Positions 32,689 to 42,151 of a stretch of 64,000 nucleotides of DNA are shown in pieces. This stretch comes from Caldicellulosiruptor hydrothermalis 108 (GTDB taxonomy: Bacteria > Bacillota > Thermoanaerobacteria > Caldicellulosiruptorales > Caldicellulosiruptoraceae): positions 526,001 through 590,000 of the forward strand of contig NC_014652.1 in assembly GCF_000166355.1 (NCBI RefSeq), in the 5' to 3' direction. The first letter of the stretch is position 1. Each line of letters begins with the position of its first letter. The notes below the pieces were generated by a model that ran no database searches, was not told where the DNA came from, and saw only the letters and a list, made by a program, of their open reading frames with translations. Position numbers and translations under genes: made by a program.

Positions 32689-35103
32689 ATGAGAAAAAGG
32701 CTGGTTGTTGTCTTATTTATTTTTTTATTTTTACTGATAGGAAAGAGTATTACATATGCTAATAATAGCATAGAAATTACCAATATTGAGTATGGAATTG
32801 ATAACAAAGTAAATTTGTACAATTTAATTGAGCTTAAGATAACTTTACAAAACAAAAGTCAAGACTACTTCAAGGGCAAAATTTCTGTTGAATGGTGGGA
32901 GCCCAAAAATGACGCATTTGCCACTCCGGTAGCTTCAAGACCAAAGGAAAAAAAGTTCAGTTTTTCAAAGGAATTTGAGCTTGCAGCAAATTCAAAAAAG
33001 TCTATTATTCTTCCCATGTGTTTTGGCGACATGATATATTCTGCAACATATGTTAAAATTTACAATTCAAAAGGAGATGTGATTTTAAACAAGCAGATAG
33101 TCCCGCCTAAGAAAGGATATAATTTGAGCATTGGTCTTCTTTCAGACCAAAAGGATAAAGTAAAATATTTGATAAAGCCATCTCAACAAGCAACAAGCAG
33201 TATCACTGTGGTTTTATTGGATAGTTCAAATTTTCCTATAACCTCATCGTTATTAGAGAGATTTGATACCATAATAATTCATAATTATAAAACTTCAAAT
33301 CTTTCTGCTGATCAATACAGAGCGTTAAAAAATTATATTATTAGAGGTGGCAAGTTAATTATATTCTTGGGAGAAAATTATCAAAAGAATTTGTCAATTT
33401 TTAAAGATAACTTTTTAGAAGGGAAAATTATGGGTATTAAAAAGGGAGATATCAGTCTTAATATAGATGAACAACAACTCAATTATACCTCTGTCGTGGT
33501 GGATAAAGAAAATTCAGAAGATATTGTCCTGAATGATACAAGATTTGTGGATTTTGTTTTAAAAGATGGAGAAAAGATAAGTCAGTTGCATATTCAGCGA
33601 AAGATAATTGGCAATGGTGTTGTGCTGGTAACCTCATTTGACCCATTTGAATTGGACATACCGGCAGAAAAGAGAGATAAATTATTAGGGTTTCTACTAC
33701 AAAGTTGTTATTCTGAATATTCAAAGCTTTTTCAAGGGATTATTACAAATTCTACCTCTTACTCTTACTCCTTGGGTGTAAGTAACTCAATTTACAATTT
33801 AGCAGTAAACGTAAAATGGCCTCAGAATGGTTTGATAATTATTTTGATAGTTATATACATTTTTATAATTAGCTTCGGGAACTATTTGATACTAAAAAAG
33901 TTTAATAGACGTCACCTTACATGGCAATTTATATTGTTTGGAAGTATAGTTTGGACAGGAGTTATATTTGGTGTTGCTAATGTGTATAAAATTAAACAGC
34001 CAAGCATTACAGAAACAAATTTTATTGTTTACAACACCGACAGGAAAGGATATATAGTGAACAAGTATTACCAGATTTTTACTCCACTTAAGAGTAGCTT
34101 TGAAGTTGAAGCTACTGACAGTCAAAAGATAGAGCCATTGGTCAAATCTTTCAAAGCATTTGTTGTGAACTTGGATTATGCAAATGATTTTGAGTATTAT
34201 CCATGGGAAAAGATTATCTTTAAAAATGTTCCGGCATTTTCTGTAAAGTTTGTAAGGGACTTAGAAACTTATGAACTTCCCAGTCCTTTAGTTGAGATGA
34301 AATTAAATTTAAAGGATATTTTAAAACCATCTGTAGAGATAGAAAATAAATCAAACTATGAAATTAACCATTTGTTTGTATTTTTGTCTAACAACATGGC
34401 TTATGTAGAGAATCTAAAACCCTATGCTAAGGTTGTAAAGTCCTTTTCAAATATAGGCACTGATATTGCAAATGGAATTAGAAACCAGCTTTATAATTTT
34501 AACAAGAACAGACAATTAAACTATATGTACATTAATAGGTTAGTAGACCTTTGTATAACATCAATACCAGAAAATAATTATTCAACTTTTTATGCAATAG
34601 GTTATATCAAAAATTTCAATGATTTGCAGTTAAAAGTAAATTCTAAATTGGTGAAAACCAGAGGTGAAGCAATTTTCAGAGTTGACATAAAACCAACGTG
34701 GCTTGTTGATGGAAAAATGGTTATTCCTTATGGCATTATAGTTCCGGTAATTATTAAAAATACATTCCAAAATTCAACTTCCTATGGACCGGGTGTTCAA
34801 GTATCTTATTATGGAAAAGGAGAGATAGAGATAGAGTACAACGTTGCAAGTGTTTTAGAAGATGTTAAAAAGGTCTCGGTCAGAAATGATTCATTGTATG
34901 GGAGAAATAATGTAAATGAATTTATTTACAACTTCAAAAGCAAGAAATGGGATAGAGTTGATTTGAGCAAGGCTATCTTAATTTCAGAAAGTGATTTTGG
35001 CAAATATCTTTATAGAGGAAAATTACGCATTAAGGTAGTTGGATTTGATAATTCTTCAGTTGCTACCATTCCTCTTATTTCTGTAGAAGGTGGTGGAAAG
35101 TAA
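32689..35103 (+). CDS. Large secreted/membrane protein of unknown function, first gene of MoxR/vWA operon
   Basis: This 804-residue protein has a signal peptide (LVVVLFIFLFLLIGKSITYA) and a long extracellular beta-rich region. A Gly/Leu-rich segment near residues 205-260 (KNYIIRGGKLIIFLGENY) resembles the glutamine-amidotransferase-like folds found in related operons. Two membrane helices follow near residues 380-435 (NGLIIILIVIYIFIISFGNY and WQFILFGSIVWTGVIFGV), then a second extracellular domain. No catalytic motif is seen. ATG 32689 follows AAAGGAG. Its stop is 2 bp before the ABC ATPase gene, and seven further genes follow with little or no spacing. Confidence 0.8.
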   Translation: MRKRLVVVLFIFLFLLIGKSITYANNSIEITNIEYGIDNKVNLYNLIELKITLQNKSQDYFKGKISVEWWEPKNDAFATPVASRPKEKKFSFSKEFELAANSKKSIILPMCFGDMIYSATYVKIYNSKGDVILNKQIVPPKKGYNLSIGLLSDQKDKVKYLIKPSQQATSSITVVLLDSSNFPITSSLLERFDTIIIHNYKTSNLSADQYRALKNYIIRGGKLIIFLGENYQKNLSIFKDNFLEGKIMGIKKGDISLNIDEQQLNYTSVVVDKENSEDIVLNDTRFVDFVLKDGEKISQLHIQRKIIGNGVVLVTSFDPFELDIPAEKRDKLLGFLLQSCYSEYSKLFQGIITNSTSYSYSLGVSNSIYNLAVNVKWPQNGLIIILIVIYIFIISFGNYLILKKFNRRHLTWQFILFGSIVWTGVIFGVANVYKIKQPSITETNFIVYNTDRKGYIVNKYYQIFTPLKSSFEVEATDSQKIEPLVKSFKAFVVNLDYANDFEYYPWEKIIFKNVPAFSVKFVRDLETYELPSPLVEMKLNLKDILKPSVEIENKSNYEINHLFVFLSNNMAYVENLKPYAKVVKSFSNIGTDIANGIRNQLYNFNKNRQLNYMYINRLVDLCITSIPENNYSTFYAIGYIKNFNDLQLKVNSKLVKTRGEAIFRVDIKPTWLVDGKMVIPYGIIVPVIIKNTFQNSTSYGPGVQVSYYGKGEIEIEYNVASVLEDVKKVSVRNDSLYGRNNVNEFIYNFKSKKWDRVDLSKAILISESDFGKYLYRGKLRIKVVGFDNSSVATIPLISVEGGGK

Positions 35104-35105
35104 AA

Positions 35106-36038
35106 ATGCCGCTTTTGGAGATAGAAGGTTTGACAAAGTTTTATGGGAAGAAAAAGGCTGTTGACAATCTTTCTTTTTCGGTTGAAGAAGGTCAAATATT
35201 TGGATTTGTTGGTCCAAATGGTGCTGGAAAAACAACAACAATGAAGATTATGTGCGGGCTTTTAAGAGCAGACGGTGGATGTGTTAAAATTAATGGTATG
35301 GACATCTCCAAAAACTTAAGCAAAGTAAAGTCGCTAATTGGTTATATGCCTGACTTTTTTGGTGTGTATGACAATCTTAAAGTGAATGAATATTTAGAAT
35401 TTTTTGCCCACGCATACCGAATAAAAGGTACAAAAGCTCAAAAGATGATAGATGACCTTCTTGAACTTGTCCGCTTGACAGATAAAAAATATGACTTTGT
35501 TGACTCCCTTTCGCGTGGTATGAAACAGAGACTGTGCTTAGCACGATGTCTTATTCACAATCCTTTGCTTCTTGTGCTTGATGAACCGGCTTCTGGAATG
35601 GACCCACAGTCAAGAATTGAGATGAAAGAGATATTAAAAAACCTAAAAGATATGGGAAAGACGATTATAATAAGTTCACATATCTTACCAGAGCTTTCTG
35701 AACTTTGTACACATGTGGGGATAATAAATCAAGGCAGAATGGTTGCTCAGGGGGATATTGCACAAATTACAATGTTAGCTCATGGTACAAAGAGGATAAA
35801 GGTAAGGTTTGTAGAAGACTTTAAAGAGGCGCTTACAGTGTTTAAGGAATTTCCTGCTGTATCAAATGTTCAGGTTATAGAAAATGGGTACATTTTGAGT
35901 TTTGACGGTGATGATAATGATATGTTCTTGCTTATAAAAGGCTTGATTGACAGGGGAGCAAGAGTATGTGAAGTAGGACTTGTTGAAGGCAGTTTGGAAG
36001 AGGCGTTTATGAAAGCAATTCAAGCAGTTGAAAACTGA
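35106..36038 (+). CDS. ABC transporter ATP-binding protein (ABC-2 type exporter)
   Basis: The 310-residue protein has Walker A GPNGAGKTTT, signature SRGMKQRLCLAR and Walker B LLVLDEPASGMD, followed by a switch His (ISSHILPELSEL). It is of the CcmA/GldA-like class that pairs with ABC-2 permeases. The start of the permease gene lies at or just after its end. It powers export or envelope remodelling of an unknown substrate. Confidence 0.92.
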   Translation: MPLLEIEGLTKFYGKKKAVDNLSFSVEEGQIFGFVGPNGAGKTTTMKIMCGLLRADGGCVKINGMDISKNLSKVKSLIGYMPDFFGVYDNLKVNEYLEFFAHAYRIKGTKAQKMIDDLLELVRLTDKKYDFVDSLSRGMKQRLCLARCLIHNPLLLVLDEPASGMDPQSRIEMKEILKNLKDMGKTIIISSHILPELSELCTHVGIINQGRMVAQGDIAQITMLAHGTKRIKVRFVEDFKEALTVFKEFPAVSNVQVIENGYILSFDGDDNDMFLLIKGLIDRGARVCEVGLVEGSLEEAFMKAIQAVEN

Positions 36039-36069
36039 GGATTTTATTAGGCAAAGGAGTGGTGAGGCT

Positions 36070-36969
36070 TTGCAAAGAGTAAATAAATTTTTAAACTCAA
36101 TATTTGCAAATCCGATTGTTACAAAGGAGATAAAACAAAGAACAAGAAGCATGAAATTTGCTTTGACGCTGGCAGGATGGCTTTTATTGATAACAGTTTT
36201 CAGTTTTATTTTTTTGAAAAACTTTGCCAAGGAGTTCGTTGAGGTTGAAATTTATAAAACTAATGCAATAGGCTTTCAGACATTTTTAATTATCCTTTTA
36301 ACAGCTTTTTTTGGTATGTTAATGGTTATTTTAACCTCACAGGCGATAGCTAAGGAAAGAGAAAATCAGACTCTTGACATTCTTCTTTCAACTACCATGA
36401 GCAACTTTGAAATAGTAATAGGTAAGATGATTGCAGCGGCAGGTGAGGTTATAATTCTATTTTTTGCTACCTTTCCGGTATATGCTTTACTTTATCTTTA
36501 TGGGCTTATGAAATTTCAAGATATATTGGGCATGTTTGTATATATTTTTGTGTTGATTTTATTTTATGGGTCCTTAGGGCTTTTAATGTCCACAGTACTC
36601 AAAAAAAGTATTGGTGCAACAGTAGTGGTAATTGTCGTTGTAGTTGTTATAGTATTAATAAGTTACATTTCAGTAGTAGCTTTGTCAGATGTAATAAGTA
36701 CTTTACCATCTCAGCCGCCAAGGAAGGCTGATTTGATAAAACTTTTGCTTACCTCTTTGAGCCCTCTTTTTGCGTTGGTAGAATATATATTTACCCAAAT
36801 TGGAAGAAGCGACTTGTTTTTTACGTATAGTTATAAAGTAAAAGGTTACCAAGTTCACTTTTTGCTTTGTTTGATAGGAACATTTATTAACATAGCTCTA
36901 AGTAGTTACTTTTTAAATCCTCTAAGAAGAGGGTTTTTCAGAAAAGATACAAGGGCTAAAGGTGTCTGA
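36070..36969 (+). CDS. ABC-2 type permease
   Basis: A protein of about 300 residues with six predicted membrane helices and an N-terminal NPIVTKEIKQRTRSMK element, typical of ABC-2 permeases paired with GldA-like ATPases. The conserved SQAIAKERENQTLDILLST motif sits after the second helix. TTG 36070 follows AAAGGAGTGGTGAGG; the longer frame from TTG 36028 overlaps the ATPase gene and lacks a ribosome site. It is co-transcribed with the ATPase at 35106. Confidence 0.88.
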   Translation: MQRVNKFLNSIFANPIVTKEIKQRTRSMKFALTLAGWLLLITVFSFIFLKNFAKEFVEVEIYKTNAIGFQTFLIILLTAFFGMLMVILTSQAIAKERENQTLDILLSTTMSNFEIVIGKMIAAAGEVIILFFATFPVYALLYLYGLMKFQDILGMFVYIFVLILFYGSLGLLMSTVLKKSIGATVVVIVVVVVIVLISYISVVALSDVISTLPSQPPRKADLIKLLLTSLSPLFALVEYIFTQIGRSDLFFTYSYKVKGYQVHFLLCLIGTFINIALSSYFLNPLRRGFFRKDTRAKGV

Positions 36970-36971
36970 AA

Positions 36972-38459
36972 ATGAAAGATGGCGGAGATTTGATTTTGGA
37001 ATTTTTAAAAAGAGTGCAAAAAAGGCAAATGTTTTGCATATTTTTATCTAAGCTCTGGATATTTGTTGTAATTTGTTCTGTGCAGAACTTAATAATAGAG
37101 TTTTTGTCAAGAAAAGTGCCAGTGTATTTTAAATGGCATTTTCAAATAGGAATTAGTATATTTCTTTTTCTTGGTTATTTAATTTACATTATTAAAAGCA
37201 AACCCTCGCTTGAAAAAACAGCACTCTTGATTGACAGCTTTGGATTTAAAGAGATAATTACAACTTCCTTAGAATTAATTGACAGCTGTGATGAGATTTC
37301 TAAGTATGTCAAAAGCTCAGCTGCCCATATAATTAGAAACATAGATTTGAGAAAGGTTATAAAACCACAGCTTGATGTAAGAAAATGGACAGCTGCTCTA
37401 TTTGTAGTTTTGTCATTTACAGTAATTCTTAGCATTCCCAATCCGAAGATGAAAGAGGCAGAAAGGCTGCACGTTTTTAATGTTGAGAAGAAAAATGAAA
37501 TAAATAAAATTGAAGGTGTCAAAAAAGAGGTTTTCAAAAATCTAAAACTAAATGGGTTAGAAAAAAGAAAAATAGATGAAATTATCATGAAGATGAAAAA
37601 AGAGATAAAAATTGCAAAGTCCAAAGGTGAAATGAACCTTGCAAAGCAGAAGGCGTGGTTTTTGCTTGAAAATTTGAAAAAGGAAAATTTAAAAGCTTCT
37701 GTGCTTGTTTCTGCTGCAACCAGGCTTCAAGACTATATTACTAAAGGCAAAGATGCTGGTAAAAAGAGAAATGAATACGTTGCTTTGCAAAATTCTTCAG
37801 CTAAAAACAATAGCAAAGATTCAAATTCATCTTTATTAAATGGACAAGATACTACTTGGAAGGATAGTTCCAATAAAAAAGATTCTACTGGGAATTCTAA
37901 GACAAAAGCAAGGTCAACAGAAGAAACTGCTGAGAGCTCGGCAAGCAGTTCAAGCTTTTCACAAAATCAAGACAGCTCAACCAGCAGTGAACAGTCAAGT
38001 TTCAAAGGGCAACAAGATAGCAATAAAAGTGGGGCAAACACCGAAGGTCAAGGCAGTAAAGAAAGCAGTTCAGAAAATAGCACAAGTAATGGACAAAGCA
38101 ACAACAATCTACCAGAAGGCAGTGGTAGCCAGATACAGACCAATAACACAGTAAATATGGGCAGTGGACTTGGTGCAGCAATCCCACCGACATCTTCTTT
38201 GGTATCACCACCGCAAATTTTTACAAAAAATCTACATGATATAGAGGCTTCAAACCAAGCTGTACTTAATACTGGCAAGGAAAGTGGAAAGCTGGTCCAG
38301 AAAGAGGGAGTTGGTGAAAGAGGCCAAAAGCTTAACTTTAACAGTGTTTTTTCAGAGTACAAAAAAGAGGCAAACGAGTATCTTGAAACTGATGAAGTTC
38401 CAGCATGGGCAAAAGAGATAACAAAGAGGTATTTTGAAAGCTTAGAAAATTCGAGGTGA
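36972..38459 (+). CDS. Membrane protein with coiled coil and Ser/Asn/Gln-rich linker, unknown function
   Basis: The 495-residue protein has hydrophobic segments near residues 18-42, 57-75 and 138-155. A Lys/Glu-rich helical region of about 110 residues follows, then about 120 residues dominated by Ser, Asn, Gln, Lys and Gly, a disordered linker. The C-terminus is short and helical (NSVFSEYKKEANEYLETDEV). The layout recalls DUF4175-like helical membrane proteins next to MoxR operons, but I do not recognise a family. The compositional bias is strong and unlike the neighbours. It lies 2 bp after the permease gene and 1 bp before moxR. Confidence 0.75.
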   Translation: MKDGGDLILEFLKRVQKRQMFCIFLSKLWIFVVICSVQNLIIEFLSRKVPVYFKWHFQIGISIFLFLGYLIYIIKSKPSLEKTALLIDSFGFKEIITTSLELIDSCDEISKYVKSSAAHIIRNIDLRKVIKPQLDVRKWTAALFVVLSFTVILSIPNPKMKEAERLHVFNVEKKNEINKIEGVKKEVFKNLKLNGLEKRKIDEIIMKMKKEIKIAKSKGEMNLAKQKAWFLLENLKKENLKASVLVSAATRLQDYITKGKDAGKKRNEYVALQNSSAKNNSKDSNSSLLNGQDTTWKDSSNKKDSTGNSKTKARSTEETAESSASSSSFSQNQDSSTSSEQSSFKGQQDSNKSGANTEGQGSKESSSENSTSNGQSNNNLPEGSGSQIQTNNTVNMGSGLGAAIPPTSSLVSPPQIFTKNLHDIEASNQAVLNTGKESGKLVQKEGVGERGQKLNFNSVFSEYKKEANEYLETDEVPAWAKEITKRYFESLENSR

Positions 38460-38460
38460 G

Positions 38461-39444
38461 ATGGATTTGATTTTACAGAATATTGAATATACAATGGAAG
38501 TTTTAAACAAAATAGAAGGTGAAATTACCAAAGTCATAATTGGGCAAAAAGATATTATCAGGAAGGTCTTAATTGCTATCTTCTGCGGTGGAAATGTTCT
38601 TTTAGAGGGTCTGCCAGGCGTGGGAAAGACTCATTTGGTAAAGTCAATTGCAAAAGTTTTAAACCTCAAGTTTTCCAGAATACAATTTACTCCTGATTTA
38701 ATGCCATCAGACATTGTGGGTACAAATATAATTTCCAAAGACAAAGATGGTTTTTTAAATTTTACGTTTCAAAAAGGTCCGATATTTGCCAATATCATTC
38801 TTGCCGATGAGATAAACAGAGCAACACCAAAAACGCAATCGGCATTATTAGAAGCCATGCAAGAAAAAACCGTCACTGTTATGGGCACAACTTACAAGCT
38901 TGATGAGCCGTTTTTTGTGCTTGCAACGCAAAATCCTCTTGAACAGGAAGGGACATATCCACTTCCTGAAGCACAGCAGGATAGGTTCATGTTTAAAGTG
39001 GATGTTCCACTTCCCAGCTTTGATGAGATGATTGAAATTGTCAACCTGACAACTGAAAGTCAAATGCCAGAGCCAAATAAAATAATTGAGGCACAAGAGA
39101 TAATTCAAATTGGTGAGATAATCAGAAAAGTACCGATTGCAAGGCCAGTTTTGGAGTATGCTGCAAGGCTTGTTATGAGTACACAGCCACATATAGATCA
39201 AAATGAGATTGCAAAAAAATACTTGAGGTTTGGAGCAGGTCCAAGGGCTTTGCAGCACATTGTCTTAGGTGCAAAGGCAAATGCACTCTTTGAAGGAAGG
39301 CCGAATGTTGCATTTGACGATATTAAAAGTTTGGCTAAAAGCGTTCTTTGCCACAGAATTGGACTTAACTTTGAGGCAATCTCAGAAGGTAAAAAACCTG
39401 CTGATATTGTTGAGGAGATTTTGCAAAGTCTTAAAGAATGGTAA
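38461..39444 (+). CDS. MoxR-family AAA+ ATPase
   Basis: The 327-residue protein has Walker A GLPGVGKT (residues 50-57), Walker B ILADEINRATPK, sensor-1 region FVLATQNPLEQEGTYPLPEAQQDRF and a C-terminal lid with GPRALQHIV. MoxR ATPases act as chaperones that insert metals or remodel vWA partners. The vWA proteins are encoded directly downstream. ATG 38461 lies right after GAGGTGAG. Confidence 0.95.
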   Translation: MDLILQNIEYTMEVLNKIEGEITKVIIGQKDIIRKVLIAIFCGGNVLLEGLPGVGKTHLVKSIAKVLNLKFSRIQFTPDLMPSDIVGTNIISKDKDGFLNFTFQKGPIFANIILADEINRATPKTQSALLEAMQEKTVTVMGTTYKLDEPFFVLATQNPLEQEGTYPLPEAQQDRFMFKVDVPLPSFDEMIEIVNLTTESQMPEPNKIIEAQEIIQIGEIIRKVPIARPVLEYAARLVMSTQPHIDQNEIAKKYLRFGAGPRALQHIVLGAKANALFEGRPNVAFDDIKSLAKSVLCHRIGLNFEAISEGKKPADIVEEILQSLKEW

Positions 39445-39476
39445 AAAAGGTTATAAGCAAAAGTGGTGATATTTTA

Positions 39477-40337
39477 ATGTTTGGCGGACTTGTTGATGAC
39501 AAGCTTCTTGCAAGTATCAGCAATTTGAAGTTCAAATTTAATATAAGTATAACTTCGCAATTTGAAGGTCAGCAGAAAGCAAAAGGGCGTGGGAATTCCC
39601 TTGAGTTCAGTGACCATCGGGAATACATACCGGGTGATGACTTTAGAAAGGTGAATTTCAAGATATATGCAGCAACTCAAAGGCTTTATGTTAAACTTTT
39701 TGAGCAAGAAAGACAAACAACATATAATTTTTTTATTGATATGTCAAAATCAATGGACTTTGGTAGCAGCACAAAAAAGGGTGATATGGCAAAAGCGCTT
39801 GTTGCATGCCTTTGTTATATTGCTTTGTCGCAACTTGATGGTGTCAATATATTTTTGATCAAAGAGGACCATATTTTGCACTCAGGTCATTTTAAAAGCA
39901 AGCAAAGTTTTGCAAAGATTGTAAAGTTCTTGGAGGATGCACAATTTGAAGGTTTGGCAAATTTTGATAATATCAAAAATGTCTTTATTCCGCGAAAAAG
40001 TATTTCATTTATCTTTTCTGACTTTTTATTCGAAGGTGCAGAGAATGTTTTGAAAATTCTTTTGAGAAAGTCTTCGTTTGTATATTGCTGTCAGGTGTTA
40101 GACAAGCTTGAAGCATTTCCTCAGTTTGATTATTCTTTTTGCGAGCTTATTGATAGTGAAAGTAATAAAAAGGTCAATATTGAGATTTCTGATGCCTTAA
40201 TAAAACAGTATAAGCATGAACTGAGAAATCTTCAAAAGCTATTGAAAGAGCTGGTTCAAAAAGCAAATGGAAGGTTTTATGAGATTTTGACATCAGATAA
40301 TCTAAATAAAATCTTGTTTGGGATGGTTGGAGTATAA
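39477..40337 (+). CDS. DUF58-domain protein (vWA-like)
   Basis: From ATG 39477 the product is about 286 residues. It contains the DUF58 signature GRGNSLEFSDHREYIPGDDFR...NFKIYAATQRLYVKLFEQER and a vWA MIDAS-like IDMSKS motif (DxSxS). It is a cytoplasmic partner that usually follows moxR. The longer frame starting at 39438 overlaps the moxR stop; GTGGTGAT before 39477 supports the later start. Confidence 0.9.
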   Translation: MFGGLVDDKLLASISNLKFKFNISITSQFEGQQKAKGRGNSLEFSDHREYIPGDDFRKVNFKIYAATQRLYVKLFEQERQTTYNFFIDMSKSMDFGSSTKKGDMAKALVACLCYIALSQLDGVNIFLIKEDHILHSGHFKSKQSFAKIVKFLEDAQFEGLANFDNIKNVFIPRKSISFIFSDFLFEGAENVLKILLRKSSFVYCCQVLDKLEAFPQFDYSFCELIDSESNKKVNIEISDALIKQYKHELRNLQKLLKELVQKANGRFYEILTSDNLNKILFGMVGV

Positions 40338-40339
40338 AA

Positions 40340-42151
40340 ATGAGATTCACACAGCCGCTGTATTTACTGTTTCTTTTGAGCATACCTGTACTTGTTGTGT
40401 TGTACATGATAAGACCAAAATATAAAAAGGTGGTTATTTCCAGCACTTATTTGTGGGAAAGGTTAAAAAAACAAAAGAGGGTATCAAAACCAGCACAAAA
40501 ACTGAGACTAAGCCTTCTTTTAATACTGGGGATTTTAACACTTGCTGCATTTTCACTAAATCTTGCAGGTCCATATATTTCTATTACAGACACCAAAAAG
40601 AAGGTCATTTTTGCATTTGATGTGGGTAGCACAATGAACTGCTTTACACATGACAACAAAACCTATCTTGAAAAATCTAAAGAAATTGCAAGAAGTATTT
40701 TAGATACACTGCCCAAAGGCTCTAAGGTGAGCATTGTCACATTTTCTGATAGCATTGAGGTTTTGGCAAAAGATGTTTCTCCCTCTTTTGCAAAAAGTTC
40801 TATTGGTAAAGTGCTGCCAACCTATTATGTCACAAACTTAAAAGAAAGTATCAATGTTATTTCAAAATTGTTTGATGCCTCAAGATATACTCTCTTTTTG
40901 TTTACAGACAAAAAGGTTAAATTGCAGGATAACATACAGGTATTTGAGTTTCCAAAACTAGATGATAATGTTAGCATAGACAATGTATCACTTTCTACTT
41001 TCAGCGATGGCTTTGATGCAGCTGTAGAGGTAACAAACAGGGGAATTAAAAGAGCAAGTTTTGAGATTGAGCTTTTTGCAGACCAAAAACTTGTTGGTGC
41101 AAAAAGCATGATGCTTTTGCCAAAGCAGTCTGAGAGTGTGATTTTTGAGAAAATAAAAGGGAATTACAAGGTTGTATGGGCAAGGATAAACTATCCTGAC
41201 CGCTTAAGAGAAGACAATATTTTTTGGACAATTTTAGCCCCACCGCCAACTAAAAAGAAAGTTTTGTATGTTGGCAAAGGAAACTTTTTCTTGGAAAAAG
41301 CATTTTCAGCTTTTGATGATGTTGAGCTGTACAAGTTACAAGATGTAAAAAATGTAGCTGATGGCTTTGATATTTATGTATTTGACAGTGTTGTCCCCAA
41401 AAGGCTTCCTAAAAAAGGCGGAGTTATATTTATATTACAAAAAGGCAAAGATGTATCTCAACTATTAGAAGTATCAATAGGTAACAAGAAAGACATTGAG
41501 GGGTATGCAAGATTTGTGGAGTCTACCATTTCACAGAACATTGATGGAATGGAATTTGCTGTTCAAAAAGCAATCTCAATTGATGATAAAAAGTTTGAAC
41601 CTGTTGCAAAAGTTAATGGCAAACCAGTTATTTCTTTTGGGGTTGTAAAAAACCTTCCTACAGTATTAATTGGCTTTGCAATTGACGACAGTGACCTTCC
41701 GCTGAAAGTCTCTTTTCCCATATTAATAACCAACATCAAAAATAACTTTGTTAGGGGAAACCAGCCATTTGAGAAGATGACATTCTATCCGGGCGAAGAG
41801 ATAAAAGTTTTTTCATATACAGATGGAAAAGCTGAGATTATTCTACCTAATAGCAAAAGGGAAGTTGTAAATTTTTCTACATACCCTTTGATTCTTCCTA
41901 AAAACGACCGGTTGGGAGTTTATACCTTGAATTTAAGTAATAACACAAGCTACAAATTTGCAGTAAATTATCCTACTTATGCTCTGGATGAATCTGAAGA
42001 AAAAAAGACAGATGCTACTTTAGCTTTTTCGGAAACTGGTGCAAAGACCAATGCTAAAGTTCCGTATCTCTTGAAGGATATATTATTGATACTATCGCTA
42101 ATATTTTTGACTTTTGAGTGGATGGTGTTTATGAATGAGAATAAGTCTTGA
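40340..42151 (+). CDS. BatA-like membrane protein with degenerate vWA domain
   Basis: The 603-residue protein begins with the Aerotolerance/BatA N-terminal pattern (FTQPLYLLFLLSIPVLVVLY, then RLSLLLILGILTLAAFSLNL). A vWA-type region follows, where the MIDAS loop reads FAFDVGSTMNC: the expected DxSxS has Gly in place of the first Ser, so metal binding may be weakened. A final membrane helix lies near the C-terminus (LLILSLIFLTFEWMVF). It overlaps the next gene by 17 bp, suggesting translational coupling. Confidence 0.88.
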   Translation: MRFTQPLYLLFLLSIPVLVVLYMIRPKYKKVVISSTYLWERLKKQKRVSKPAQKLRLSLLLILGILTLAAFSLNLAGPYISITDTKKKVIFAFDVGSTMNCFTHDNKTYLEKSKEIARSILDTLPKGSKVSIVTFSDSIEVLAKDVSPSFAKSSIGKVLPTYYVTNLKESINVISKLFDASRYTLFLFTDKKVKLQDNIQVFEFPKLDDNVSIDNVSLSTFSDGFDAAVEVTNRGIKRASFEIELFADQKLVGAKSMMLLPKQSESVIFEKIKGNYKVVWARINYPDRLREDNIFWTILAPPPTKKKVLYVGKGNFFLEKAFSAFDDVELYKLQDVKNVADGFDIYVFDSVVPKRLPKKGGVIFILQKGKDVSQLLEVSIGNKKDIEGYARFVESTISQNIDGMEFAVQKAISIDDKKFEPVAKVNGKPVISFGVVKNLPTVLIGFAIDDSDLPLKVSFPILITNIKNNFVRGNQPFEKMTFYPGEEIKVFSYTDGKAEIILPNSKREVVNFSTYPLILPKNDRLGVYTLNLSNNTSYKFAVNYPTYALDESEEKKTDATLAFSETGAKTNAKVPYLLKDILLILSLIFLTFEWMVFMNENKS

